DNA of 64,000 nucleotides from Cordylochernes scorpioides (GCA_030710605.1 CP092872.1:96502236-96566235), one strand, 5' to 3'. Counted from the first letter of the stretch, positions 9,270 through 19,495 are shown. Notes: generated by a model from the sequence alone, not told the origin. Made by a program: numbers and translations.

Positions 9270-10045
9270 GTATACCACAATCCTCCATCAATCACCTCAA
9301 TTCTTAGATCTTCTTCTTTCTTATCTCCACTCAATGATATTAAGGTATCCATTCTGTAGAGCTTGTTGATGGTGTCTTCTGGTGATGAGTAGAGGTCATC
9401 AATGAATTATTAGATATAATTTTGTAATCTACACGCATATTGTATATAATTATTGAATCATTTAAAATGTATATGCCAATATACAACACATATATGCATA
9501 TACACACATTAATATGTTATAATACCTTGATAAAGGTTGGCGTTCAGCCAACTGAAATATTGATAAAATAAATGATATTTTGATCCAATATATGTCTTTT
9601 TAATTTAAAAAAATATATATGCATATATACACCCATATGTAAAATCGACCATCTTGGCAACTAGGGATAGATAAAATATCGCAGCCAGGAATGGGCGCCG
9701 TTTTAAAGTCGGCCGACATTTGTCGCTATCACTTGATCCTGTCGGCACAAAGGGACGACATTTGTCACCGTAATTTCCGGTCTCCAACTGGATAATACGG
9801 CTGCCGTGTCATAAAATACATCATTGGACCATTTTCTCTTCAAATTTATCACGACATTTTGTCCTTGTTTGATTCCCCTGTTCGTAGCTAGTCTTGGGAT
9901 GATCGCTGTCTCCACCTGTATAGCCCTCCTTCTTTCTTCTTCACTTCACTGACGCTCACAATATTCTCTCCAAGTCGTTATTCAGGAAATTCTTGAATCA
10001 AAAGATTTCTTCTCTGGAATATTCCATTAATAATATGATCCATTA
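9270..10045. other. Stretch without a recognisable gene
   Basis: Holds a hairpin of PLE/hammerhead-like design at 9524-9562 (CTTGATAAAGG, stem TTGGC/GCCAA, then TGAAAT). Short frames on the minus strand at 9605-9915 are unsupported. Confidence 0.3.
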
Positions 10046-10046
10046 T

Positions 10047-10660
10047 CGCGCGCCATCTATTTTAAGAAATTCGTACTATTTTTGAAGTGTTTAATTCTTT
10101 TAAAAATAAATCAATTTTCTACTGCCCTTACTGCAATGATAATGCAAATATTATGTCCATAGTTTATTTAAAATTCTCCTTCCAAGAGTCTAGCTTCAAT
10201 ATCAGTATAAAATGAAAAACCGAAAAATGCAATATTACAGCGGTTAGGGCAGTATAAAATGTATTTATTTTAGAAGAATCATAGGGGGTCGGTGGAAGGC
10301 TGGTTAAACCGTTTGGTTTTCGACCACTATGACCCGGGTTCGATTCCCGCATTGGACACTTTTTTTCTGTTAAAAAAAAAATGCTCCAATGGCCCCCGAT
10401 TCTTGCAAAAGTCCAACCCCACCAGCGAGTGCAAGTAACCAAACGGAGCTCTGGTACATTTGTAAGTGCAAAGTCGAACTGCTTTTCACATGTGTAGACA
10501 TGTGGTGCGCTTACAGTAAAAGCAGTCGCTAACTACCCACCATGATTATCATGGCCTGTACCACGTGTACTAGGGATAAGCAAAAAAAAAAAAAAAGAAG
10601 AATCATACGCGTCAGAAATAGTTCAAATTTCTTATATTCCATTAAACTTAGTAAACGATA
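10047..10660. mobile_element. Family Z element interrupted by a SINE
   Basis: Starts at GCGCGCCATCT and carries the family markers CTACTGCCCTTACTGCAATG and an ATCAGTATAAAA block. It ends after the SINE with CGCGTCAGAAATAGTTCAAA, matching the end of the copy at 43615-43865. Confidence 0.55.
10284..10595 (+). mobile_element. Full-length tRNA-derived SINE with target duplication
   Basis: The best copy of the family (312 bp). The head has an A-box-like TGGAAGGCTGG and a perfect B box GGTTCGATTCC. A T-run and A-run, a unique body of about 220 bp, and an oligo(A) tail follow. AGAAGAATCATA lies at 10272-10283 and 10596-10607, a 12-bp target duplication. SINEs are transcribed by polymerase III from these internal boxes and mobilised by a partner LINE, none of which is seen here. 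Other copies: 917, 3713, 4306, 9000, 22402, 23493, 34381, 47600 and 57863. Confidence 0.85.
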
Positions 10661-10726
10661 AATTATTTTATAAGATAATAACGCGCTATATAAGAAATTT
10701 AAAGTATTAAAGCGCGAATCCAATGG

Positions 10727-10862
10727 AAATGGAATGGAAAAATTTTCATGAAATGGAAAATGGAATGGAAAAATTTTCATGAAATGGAAAATGGAATGGA
10801 AAAATTTTCATGAAATGGAAAATGGAATGGAAAAATTTTAATGAAATGGAAAAATTTTCATT
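10727..10862. repeat. 31-bp tandem repeat, about four copies
   Basis: Unit contains GGAATGGAAAAATTTTCATG; successive copies are nearly identical. Confidence 0.85.
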
Positions 10863-10925
10863 CAAAATTCACAGATACCCATGAACAAAACTTAAGAAAA
10901 TTGTACCTTTTAACATGCAAATCGT

Positions 10926-10995
10926 GCACCGCACTGACGAGAGAGTAAGTGGTTGACTTTTCTTAATTTATCAAGAAAATGGGTTGGCCAAATTT
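10926..10995 (+). repeat. Remnant of a hammerhead family 1 element
   Basis: CACTGACGAG is followed directly by GTGGTTGAC and the TTTATCAAGAAAATGGG arm also found next to the ribozyme at 43528. Stem II, GAAA and the cleavage site are deleted, leaving only the core start and stem I side. Confidence 0.45.
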
Positions 10996-11089
10996 TATGG
11001 AAAAAACCTAAATAATAGACATTATAAAAAAAGACACAAAATGATATTTGCAGAAGAGCGATTGCCCGAAGCATATTTTATATTTATAA

Positions 11090-11365
11090 TTATATGTAAT
11101 TCTACTGTCCTCAAAGCTGATGTCCATTAGTTCTTCTAAAATACCCATTCCAAGAGTCTACGAACTGTATCACTATAAAAGGAAGTTCCAAAAATGCAAT
11201 ATAACAGCGGTAGGGTAGATTAAACTGGCGAAACCGCTGGGAGGGTTCACCACTGATGAGCCAGGCCCTCCCATTAATTTTTCTATTGCAGTAAGGGCAG
11301 TAGAAATTGTTTAAATTCAAAAAGAATCTTATGCCTTTAAAATAGTTTCGAATTTTGAAACCTAA
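11090..11365 (+). mobile_element. Family Z element
   Basis: Contains the conserved block CTGGCGAAACCGCTGGGAGG leading to CTGATGAGCCAG, and the GCAGTAAGGGCAGTAGAA end. Compare 43615-43865. No protein coded. Confidence 0.6.
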
Positions 11366-11845
11366 ATAATTTAGTTTATTTTTTTTTTACACTAGATGGC
11401 ACTCTCTGTCATCTAAAAATTCTCATGTGAGCGGTAAAGATAGGTCTTTTTTCTTTTCACATGTGAGAATAATGTATTAGTTACAGAATGGAAGTCCCAA
11501 TGTTTTAAAGGAACACAATATTTTATAGAAGAAGATATGTACAATTCATCAAGCTATCATCAACTTATCCCTTCAAGAACTATCACAGCTAACGTCTCCA
11601 AGTGGATAAAAACAGAAAAATATTTAGGGAAGATAAAAATATTTTATCGAGTTTTTCCCCCCAAATGAGACTTATCGACAGATGGATCAAAGTCTGGAAA
11701 AACCGCAGTTTTCTTGGGATTTTCCTACCACACAGCTCTCCTTTAACTGTTTAGCTCTGAGATTGTTTGTTTCATAACACCAATACCGTGAATTGGAGAT
11801 GTAGAAATGGCATGAAAGGGAAATTTAACTGGAATCAAATTGGTA
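11366..11845. other. Stretch without a recognisable gene
   Basis: AT-rich. A weak inverted repeat around CTCATGTGAG/TCACATGTGAGAA sits near 11423-11470. Nothing else supported. Confidence 0.3.
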
Positions 11846-11849
11846 AATT

Positions 11850-12055
11850 AAGATAATGATATCTCCTTATCTTTCTACTAATAGTTGTTGATGACTTTCG
11901 CCATCTATCGGAATTATCAACTAATCGTTGATCTTTAATAATATTTTTATAATTGAAAAATAATTTAGAAATAAACGATTAGTTTATATTTATTCCGATA
12001 GATGGCGAAAGTCATCAGTAATTTTTATTCGCACGATCAGGACTTGTCTTTCTCT
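11850..12055. mobile_element. Snapback element of hammerhead family 1, without ribozyme
   Basis: Arms carrying GACTTTCGCCATCTATCGG and its complement surround a short AT-rich loop. The arm matches 2870-2950 and 32600-32650. The ribozyme loop is absent or lost. Confidence 0.6.
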
Positions 12056-12299
12056 TTATTTACAGTGTGTTTTTTCAAGACGTCTAGCTTTCGAGTGTTT
12101 ATTATTTCTCACGCCTATTGAATTGGCAAATAAGGAAACTTTAAATATATCAAATCTAATTGATATATTTTATTTTATGAAAATATAAGAAAAAAAAATG
12201 TGAAAAAAGTCAGGTATTGATATTAAAAACAAAAAAAAAGCCTTAACTGACATTTCACATGAGCACTTTAGATAGCTCTCTACCATAGAGACATAGTTG

Positions 12300-12745
12300 C
12301 ATAAAGGCAGGATATCGGAGAACGTATACACCCCAAAGATAATGAAACCACGACATATTTGCATATAGGCCAGGTTTCGGGGAATATTTACACCCCACAG
12401 ATTGTGAAATAACTACATATTTGCATATACGTCAGGTATCGGAGAAGAAATACACCCTAAAGATGATGAAATCACGACATATTTACATATTTCCATGTAT
12501 CGTGGAAAGAATACATCTCACAGATAGGGAAATCACGACATATTTGCATATAGGCCAAGTTTCGGAGAAGAAATACACACCAGAGCTTGTGAAATCACGA
12601 CGTATTTGCATATAATTCAGGTATCGTGAAAGGAATACACCCCACAGTCGGGGATATCACGACATATTTGCATACAGGCCAGGTATCGGAGAAGGAATAC
12701 CCCTCACAGTCGGAGAAATCACGACATATTTGCATATAAACACCG
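12300..12745. repeat. About 61-bp tandem repeat, seven copies
   Basis: The landmark GACATATTTGCATATAGGCC recurs at a spacing of 60-62 bases. Copies are diverged by roughly one base in five to ten. Confidence 0.85.
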
Positions 12746-12749
12746 ATGG

Positions 12750-13320
12750 AGTCACCCACGCCCCATTGCTCCCGTTTAGAAAAGAATTTGTGTGAGAATT
12801 ATTCCGACGTTGTCCCCGAGATTTAGATGTCATTTTCCGCCTTTTTCTTTCTCAATCCGTTTTCTCCTTCATTGATTCCATTTTAAACGTACGTCTTCAG
12901 TGACTATTGTTACGGCTTTATTCCGCGTCATGTAGAAATGTCGCAAAAAGAATAAAATTGAATTTATTTTTTTTTTTACCAGAGTTTTGCAAGTAAGATT
13001 CTATTACAATGTATGGGAGAAACCTTGGTGTAAGATGGCAATTGATGACAGTAATAGTATATGCAAATATGTTATTAAAGATTATTTACATATATATTTG
13101 CGTCACAAATGCGACCACTAGCAGGAAAGAACAGATGCCTCATAAACTTGATAAGAAAAATAATTCCGTATTAAATTATAAGAAAATTGCGCGCCATCTA
13201 CAGTGCGGCAGCTATTTGAGAACAAAATGGTGTTCATGGGGAAAATGAATAAACAAAGGAAAAAGAGAATTTATTACATATTGAAGTTTTATATAGATGA
13301 ATACATACACCTAAAGGACA
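12750..13320. other. Stretch without a recognisable gene
   Basis: Low-complexity T-run near 12965. An isolated GCGCGCCATCTAC end motif near 13190 may be a repeat border. Confidence 0.3.
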
Positions 13321-13329
13321 ACGTCATTC

Positions 13330-13868
13330 AATGAACCCTCAATCAGCGGCAATAACAGCTTCTATATGCCATCGACTGCAGACAGTAATGAGATGGTCTT
13401 GGGAATGTTTGTATCCAGTATATCAGTTCTGTGTTGTGGGAATTGGAGTCAACTACACCCCACATGTCCAGCGGATTGACATCTGGTGAGCTGAGAGCCA
13501 AACGTTAGGTGTGACATGGTCGTGAAGATTCTCGGCCATCCATTCTTGGGTTGTTATGGCTGTATGAGATGGTGCTGAGTCTTGTTGAAAAACATACGTC
13601 CTCCCACGTGCTACAATGCGATCCAAGGCTACTGTGGCTAACACCTCGATTTAAGCAACGGCATTGACTCTGGCATCTGGAGTAGAAATGTGGAGAAATC
13701 ACCTTCACTACTGACAACACCAAGAACCATCATTGATGCTGGAAATTTGGTATGCATCTAGTGTAACTTCAATAAAGGTCACTGTAATATCTTTCAGGGT
13801 TATTTGTCTGAATCCCCATATACACGCTGAAAGGTATAACTTCCTTATGTTTTGTCTATGAGTGTATA
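13330..13868 (-). pseudogene. Tc1/mariner transposase relic
   Basis: The minus strand near 13453-13644 reads VFQQDSAPSHTAITTQEW, the region of the second catalytic aspartate of a mariner-type DDE transposase. Flanking frames are broken. The right end, GTTTTGTCTATGAGTG at about 13848-13863, matches the terminal repeat of the MITEs at 31097 and 57952. This may be a remnant of the autonomous parent of those MITEs. Confidence 0.65.
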
Positions 13869-13869
13869 T

Positions 13870-14960
13870 TCTTTTTTAAAACGAACCCTCAACCAGCAAA
13901 TGAATTTTACTATAATATGAGAGAGATACGTGCATTGGTCAAGTAACCAAACCGGAGTAACCAATCACCATTGTTCAACATGATAAAGAGAATATCCAAG
14001 AAAGCTTTTAAGTAAAACAGAAAGTAAGTAGAGCATATACATCGTCTACGCCATGTCTACAGCACAAAGGAAACAAATCCGTACATTGAATACAACAGGA
14101 TTGCGCATTTAGACAAAAATCATAAGATCCCGCAATTGTTTTTATTTACTTAAAAGCTTCCTTTAACCAACCAAATAAAATAGTATCGGTGTGTATCTAA
14201 TGCTTTTTTTTTAATATCCGTGTATGAATGGCATATGCAAATATATGTGTAGCACCTATTTTACATATATGTTGATCTTTTTAAAGAATACATCCTATTC
14301 CAACCATGTCACTTGACATTGTGGCGAAGTGGAACATGGATGACTAGATGGCGCAGACAATCAAAAAGAAAATAAAGTAAATTGAATTTAATAGATTCCT
14401 ATATATGTAAATAAGATGTCCCTGGATGGTTTCATAAATATGCAAATTGTTTTGATAGCGGAGATTAGATCTCAGGATACGCGGAGATTTACAAAATAAA
14501 TTCCATTAAGAGAGTGAAAATTCCTTTCAAACATTTCTCTCCTGAGATGTAGAGATTTGAAGGAAAGGCTTGGGGTGATTGGATTTTCTGCCAGTATAAT
14601 AATGTTATTCTAATACCGCATAGTTATAAGAATTCTTGAGAAGATTAGGAGAGGAACAAGGCATATTGAAGGTCATCAGAAAAAGACAAAATAATTGATT
14701 GGGATATATTGATATGGAATGGATTGAAGAAGATAATTCAGGAAGGTGTGAAATGAATGGAAAGAAAGCCGTAGAATGAAAGAAGAATTGGACTGATGGA
14801 CTGAATGTGAAGTTATGAAGAAATATGTGATCCAAGATCCAGTTTTCAATCTTCTGATTTAATCTGCATTGTATTTTAACTATATTTGATGATATCATGG
14901 AAACGTTGTTATCTTGATATAAATAACAGAATTTTGACCTTTTTGAATTAATTGACTTTT
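13870..14960. other. Stretch without a recognisable gene
   Basis: Contains only short unsupported frames and an isolated fragment resembling snapback repeat 2 near 14095-14175. Confidence 0.3.
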
Positions 14961-14965
14961 ATTTA

Positions 14966-15169
14966 TTGGGATATACTGTGGGATACCTGCACTCCTGGAT
15001 CTCTCCAGTTGATCTCGAGGACCACGCCATCACCATCTCCTCAGTGACGAAGTACGCGATCTACGTATTCTTCGTAGATCACGAAATACGTGGTGTCGCT
15101 GGAGACCCACTGGCGATTCTCCACCAAACTCTGCAGCGCTGGCAGAGGCGCCATGTTCATTGTACATAG
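14966..15169 (+). pseudogene. Unrecognised gene relic, copy 2, segment A
   Basis: Encodes VDLEDHAITIS, KYAIYVFFVD, EIRGVAGDPL and ILHQTLQRW, clearly related to the minus strand of 8630-8760. The downstream part resumes at 16592 after a Tc1 insertion and includes TTGACAAGATGTCAA plus AATAAA at 16627-16645. Gene family not recognised. Confidence 0.4.
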
Positions 15170-15171
15170 TA

Positions 15172-16590
15172 CACTGCGTGACATTGAAAATGGAACACCA
15201 AGAAATAGTGGCCAGAAAATTATGCAAATTTCAGGGTAGACGCGCCTAACCGAGTTATGCAAATGATGTAAAATGCGCAGCTCTCGTGCGCACATGGAGT
15301 AAGATATAAGGGAAGGAACTTGCAGCAAGGACAGTATTCGTGTCGTTATTTCTTCAAGGAAAATCATTGTAGAAATTTTGTTCTTGTGTCAAAAGACACG
15401 TGTAATAACAGAGAATGCCAGGTCATCGTAAACGGAGGCAGGTCAAGCAGACAGACGCTTTTACGAGGGGCATGGTGATCGGACTGAAAAGGGCAGGTTG
15501 GTCCATACGTCAAATCGCAGCTGATACACACCTTGGTGCGTCCACGGTGCACCGACTGTGGAGAAGATGGTTGGAACAAGGAAATGTGGCAATTTATAGG
15601 AATGCCGGTGCAACCAGAGTGACGTCAGCACGTGTGGATCGGCGTATCCTTCGACAAGTAGTGGCGGCCCCACAAGCCACTTGTACCGCCATCCTGCAAC
15701 ATGTGCAAGACACCCTAGATCATTCCATCTCGACCAGAACCATTTCCCGTCGATTGGTTGCTAATGGCTTGCACTCATGCCGTCCGCTAAGAAGACTGCC
15801 ATTGACCCCACCGAATAGGCGCCAACGTTTGGAATGGTGCCGGGCTAGATCGACGTGGATGACGGAGTGGCACAGGGTCGTGTTCTCAGATGAGTCGCGT
15901 TTCTGCTTGTCCAGTGATAGTCGCCGTGTACGCGTGTGGCGTCGACGTGGTGAAAGGTCCAATCCGGCAGCAATTGTGGAACGCCCCACCGTGCGACAAC
16001 GTGGAATCATGGTTTGGGGCGCAATCGCGTATGATTCCAGGTCACCTTTACTTCGTATTCAGGGCACTATGACGGCCCAACGATACGTTGATGATGTGCT
16101 GCGACCGGTGACACTCCCCTACCTTCAGGGGGTACCCAATGCCCTTTATCAGCAGGATAACGCCCGACCGCACACTGCTCGCATTAGCCAACAAGCTCTG
16201 CAAGATGTACAGATGCTTCCCTGGCCACCGTACTCTCCTGATCTCTCACCAATCGAGCACGTCTGGGACATCTTTGGACGCCGTTTGCATGCCTTGCCAC
16301 AGCCGCGTTCAGAAGACGAACTGTGGCAAATGGTTGAGAGGGAATGGAGATCCATCCCTCAGGACGCCATCCGTACTCTGATTGACTCTCTACCTAGACG
16401 TGTTGCTGCGTGCATCGCCGTCCGCGGTGGTCCTACTTGCTACTAAGCCGACGCCGTTCTCGCTCTGTATTATGACTATCATTTTGAAATAAAGATCACT
16501 TATTGTTCGTCCCTGTCTCTCTCTGTCTGCCGAGTTTCATCACTTTCTGGCCACTATTTCTTGGTGTTCCATTTTCAATGTCACGCAGTG
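15172..16590 (+). mobile_element. Complete Tc1-like transposon
   Basis: Inverted terminal repeats of about 47 bp begin CACTGCGTGACATTGAAAAT at 15172 and end with the complement at 16590. Each side has a TA (15170-15171 and 16591-16592), the usual target duplication of this superfamily. The 1419-bp element holds one intact transposase gene. The two terminal repeats agree almost perfectly, suggesting recent insertion. It sits inside the copy 2 gene relic. Confidence 0.95.
15415..16446 (+). CDS. Tc1-like DDE transposase
   Basis: 343 residues, the normal length for Tc1-type transposases, with no stop or frameshift. Two helix-turn-helix regions occupy roughly residues 20-125 (GWSIRQIAADTHLGASTVHR, then a second paired-like half). 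The catalytic triad is D159 (in VFSDESRF), D248 (in QQDNARPHTA) and E281 (in PDLSPIEHVWD). The protein would bind the terminal repeats, cut the element out and insert it at TA. The spacing between the second D and the E is 32 residues, two short of the usual 34. The ATG at 15415 is chosen as the first in frame after the 5' terminal repeat. Possibly still active. Confidence 0.93.
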   Translation: MPGHRKRRQVKQTDAFTRGMVIGLKRAGWSIRQIAADTHLGASTVHRLWRRWLEQGNVAIYRNAGATRVTSARVDRRILRQVVAAPQATCTAILQHVQDTLDHSISTRTISRRLVANGLHSCRPLRRLPLTPPNRRQRLEWCRARSTWMTEWHRVVFSDESRFCLSSDSRRVRVWRRRGERSNPAAIVERPTVRQRGIMVWGAIAYDSRSPLLRIQGTMTAQRYVDDVLRPVTLPYLQGVPNALYQQDNARPHTARISQQALQDVQMLPWPPYSPDLSPIEHVWDIFGRRLHALPQPRSEDELWQMVEREWRSIPQDAIRTLIDSLPRRVAACIAVRGGPTCY

Positions 16591-16759
16591 TATAATAGTA
16601 CAGACTGTGCACTTTGGATGTATTGACAAGATGTCAATAAAATTATTTTACTGTAATTGTATACTGTTTTGTGAAGGATAATATAGGCATCTGTGGATAG
16701 TTGACTCCTATTGGTATTGGTTGTTTGCATGTGGCAGGAGTTATGGTAGCGAAAGAGTT

Positions 16760-17010
16760 TGTTGGACACCAGCGCCGCCACTCAAGTATAACACGTGACC
16801 GGAAGGATGACGTCGGCCCCCCCCCTCTTACTGACTGTAAAAGTTTAGCCTAACGACGCTGTTGTTTGTTTACCTTCTACGGAGGATGTAACCTCTTTGT
16901 TTCCTCTCTTTCCCTTTTTAATCTTTATATAACCTATGCTTTAATAAATTAGTTAGTGCAAGGCTCTTGTCCTAAGTGTAACCAAGTACCTTGTCTACAC
17001 CCCTACAAGA
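16760..17010 (+). repeat. 5' LTR of copia-A
   Basis: Begins TGTTGGACACC. Contains a TATATAACC stretch and an AATAAA-like AATAAATTAG, consistent with promoter and polyadenylation functions inside the LTR. Confidence 0.9.
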
Positions 17011-17012
17011 GA

Positions 17013-17027
17013 AGATTATGAGACTGA
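17013..17027 (+). other. Primer binding site of copia-A (elongator tRNA-Met, internal)
   Basis: AGATTATGAGACTGA is the reverse complement of the anticodon arm of elongator tRNA-Met (around CTCATAA), as I recall that tRNA. The same motif follows the 5' LTR of copia-B. Priming by an internally cut tRNA is known for copia-type elements. Confidence 0.6.
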
Positions 17028-17104
17028 TTGGAGCTGCCTGAAGCATTGAACGGTAAGCCTATATTTTGTTCTCTCTCCCCCCCTTCAGTGGACGCCATCT
17101 TATA

Positions 17105-19495
17105 ATGGAAGCTAACGAAAGTTTAACGAAAATTACCAAGCTAAATGGATTAAACTATTCCTCATGGAGCTTCCAAATTAAGCTCATTCTGATGGACAAT
17201 GACTTATGGTTAATTGTTGACCCAGGCGAAGTCAAACCCGAGGGAGGGGATGTTGGTCTAATCAACAAATTTAATACGAGGCAGAATAAGGCTTTAGCAA
17301 AGATATGTCTCTCTATTGGTGAGGAGCAGCAGAACCATATCAGACATCTAAATTCCCCCAAAGAAGTTTGGGATGAATTACAAAGACTTTATGCACCCAG
17401 GGATAGCAAACACAGAATTCTCCAACTGCGTCGAAAGTTGTACTCCCAGAAATTCTGTCAACATGCGAACATGAATGCCTATTTGGGAAGCATAAATCTA
17501 ATAGTGAGTGAACTCACAGGTGTAGGGGATAAAATTGAAGACGGTGATCTAAGCATGCTAATTCTTTGTGGAATGCCCGAGGACTGGGATGATGTTATAT
17601 CAACAATGTGTAACTTACCAGAGTCAGAGTTCACCAGTGCCAACATCAGACGTAAATTGTTAGCTGAGGCAGAGCGCCGGTATGCTACAACAAATGAAGG
17701 GATGGGTGCACTGTCAGTCAGGAACTCTAACAAGAAACAATTCCCTCATGAACATCAAGGTTCTAAAACTGTTAGAAAATGTTTCGGATGTGGGAAAACA
17801 GGGCATATTGCACGGGACTGTTTCAAACTGAAAAAGAATAACGGTAAACAACAGGAAAAGGGAGCGATACATCAACATCACGAAGCAAAGAACTTGAATG
17901 TGATGTATAATGCAGCAGTTGTATCAGAAGAGGATACGTGGGTAATTCACTCAGGTGCCACGCATCATATGACTCCGAACAGAAGGTATTTTTCCACGTT
18001 GAATGACGAGAATGTAGGACAAGTGACCACCATTGATGGTACATCACATTCAAACATAGGAAGAGGTAATGCTCAAGTAGATCTGATCTTAAATTCTGGA
18101 CAACTTAGAAGCATAGTTGCTCAGAATGCAATGTTAGTACCTGGGATCAGACATGGTGTACTCTCTGTTCTACAAATTGTGGAAAATGGTCATGAGGTTA
18201 TCTTCGACAAGAAGGGATGTCATATCTACGACAATGATCATAATTTGATGATCAGAGCAGAGAAGAGAGGAAGGCTCTATCTCGTCAGGACTGCTACGTC
18301 CAGATTTCCAGAATCAGGAGAATGTTCAAATTCCATTGCTCAAACCAACAATTTTCGTAAATTCCCACTAAATTTATGGCATCAGAGACTCATGCATATC
18401 AACTATGACACCATAGTAGACATAATGAAAAGAGAAGTTGTCATTGGTTTGAACTGTCAGGCTGGAAAACCTGATAAGTGCTCTGATTGTATGATTGGAA
18501 AATCGACAAAAAGACCTTTCCTGAATTTGAGATCTACCAAGGAAACTCAGACACTAGCCCTTGTTCACTGTGATCTTATGGGACCGTTCAACACTGAGAG
18601 CTGGGGTGGATCAAGATTTGTCTTGACCATCATTGATGACGCATCAAGATATACAAGGGTATATTTCCTCAAAAGGAAGGGCGATACTCTAGAAAAATTC
18701 AAGGAATGGATGAAAGAAGCTGAAAATCAGACGGGATTTTCTCTCAAGAGGATCCGTACAGATAACGGACTAGAGTTCTGTTCATCTCCTTGGGATATTT
18801 TCACGAAGGCCCATGGTATAGTACATGAACGCACCATGGTCTACACACCTGAACAGAATGGTGTCGCCGAACGCATGAATAGGACTTTGCTGAACTTAGT
18901 GAGGAGTACTGTGAACAGTTGCAATCTGCCAACCGCCTCTTGGGCAGAGCTCACCAACACAGCAGCATACTTGAGAAATCGTGTTACAAACAGTCACAAT
19001 GAAGAGAAAACGCCTTTTGAATTGTGGTTTGGAAATGGACCTGCTCTGCAACATCTGAGAGCAATCGGCTGCGAAACCTTTGTTCATGTTCCAAAACAAA
19101 GAAGGAATTCGAAGCTTCAGCCAAGAGCCACTAAAGGAATTCTCGTGGGTTATTCTCTACAGGGACGAGGTTGGAGAATCTGGATTCCTGAAAAACGCCA
19201 AGTGGTGGAATCTAGAAATTGTGTATTCAAAGAAGAAATCCTCTATAAACAGCCCAAAAGAGAAAGGGATACTCTACCATCTGTCCATTTCTCCTCGAAA
19301 GAGGCCTCCTTTCAAGAAGAAAGTAATGCAGATCAACCAGTAGACCGAGAAACTGAAGAACTGATTGGAACTACAGGTGGAATAGATCAGCTATCTGAGA
19401 CTCTCCCAGAGAACCTGAGAAGCCATCCTATGACACTCCGAAGTCATGAAAGACGGCAGAATCTCCGGAAGAGGATAATAGTGGTGGACAGATAA
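17105..19495 (+). CDS. copia-A Gag-protease-integrase polyprotein
   Basis: 796 residues from the ATG at 17105; an upstream in-frame TTG is less likely. Gag (UBN2-type) spans about 1-200, with a CCHC zinc knuckle (CFGCGKTGHIARDC) at 226-239. The retropepsin site, normally DSG, reads HSG at about 282-284 (CAC codon at 17948), so maturation is probably lost. The integrase zinc domain (H..H..C..C) lies at about 424-462. The DD35E core has D about 490, D about 553 (TDNG) and E about 589 (NGVAERMNR). The frame ends at 19495, before the RT, because of an apparent one-base shift. Confidence 0.92.
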   Translation: MEANESLTKITKLNGLNYSSWSFQIKLILMDNDLWLIVDPGEVKPEGGDVGLINKFNTRQNKALAKICLSIGEEQQNHIRHLNSPKEVWDELQRLYAPRDSKHRILQLRRKLYSQKFCQHANMNAYLGSINLIVSELTGVGDKIEDGDLSMLILCGMPEDWDDVISTMCNLPESEFTSANIRRKLLAEAERRYATTNEGMGALSVRNSNKKQFPHEHQGSKTVRKCFGCGKTGHIARDCFKLKKNNGKQQEKGAIHQHHEAKNLNVMYNAAVVSEEDTWVIHSGATHHMTPNRRYFSTLNDENVGQVTTIDGTSHSNIGRGNAQVDLILNSGQLRSIVAQNAMLVPGIRHGVLSVLQIVENGHEVIFDKKGCHIYDNDHNLMIRAEKRGRLYLVRTATSRFPESGECSNSIAQTNNFRKFPLNLWHQRLMHINYDTIVDIMKREVVIGLNCQAGKPDKCSDCMIGKSTKRPFLNLRSTKETQTLALVHCDLMGPFNTESWGGSRFVLTIIDDASRYTRVYFLKRKGDTLEKFKEWMKEAENQTGFSLKRIRTDNGLEFCSSPWDIFTKAHGIVHERTMVYTPEQNGVAERMNRTLLNLVRSTVNSCNLPTASWAELTNTAAYLRNRVTNSHNEEKTPFELWFGNGPALQHLRAIGCETFVHVPKQRRNSKLQPRATKGILVGYSLQGRGWRIWIPEKRQVVESRNCVFKEEILYKQPKRERDTLPSVHFSSKEASFQEESNADQPVDRETEELIGTTGGIDQLSETLPENLRSHPMTLRSHERRQNLRKRIIVVDR

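Noticed and set aside
11230..11270. Type II hammerhead in family Z
   Set aside because: The core motifs are in permuted order, but the interval between GAAA and CTGATGA cannot hold both remaining stems and no NUH site fits.
15030..15227. Minus-strand frame with FGGESP and RHHVFRDLRRIRRSR, also open at 8518-8718 plus
   Set aside because: It is the antisense of relic segment A; the sense frame is followed by a polyadenylation-type signal, the antisense frame is not.
17052..17091. Possible 39-base intron (GTAAGC ... TTCAG) before the copia-A start codon
   Set aside because: Shorter than typical animal introns and without a clear branch point; the start codon at 17105 does not need it.
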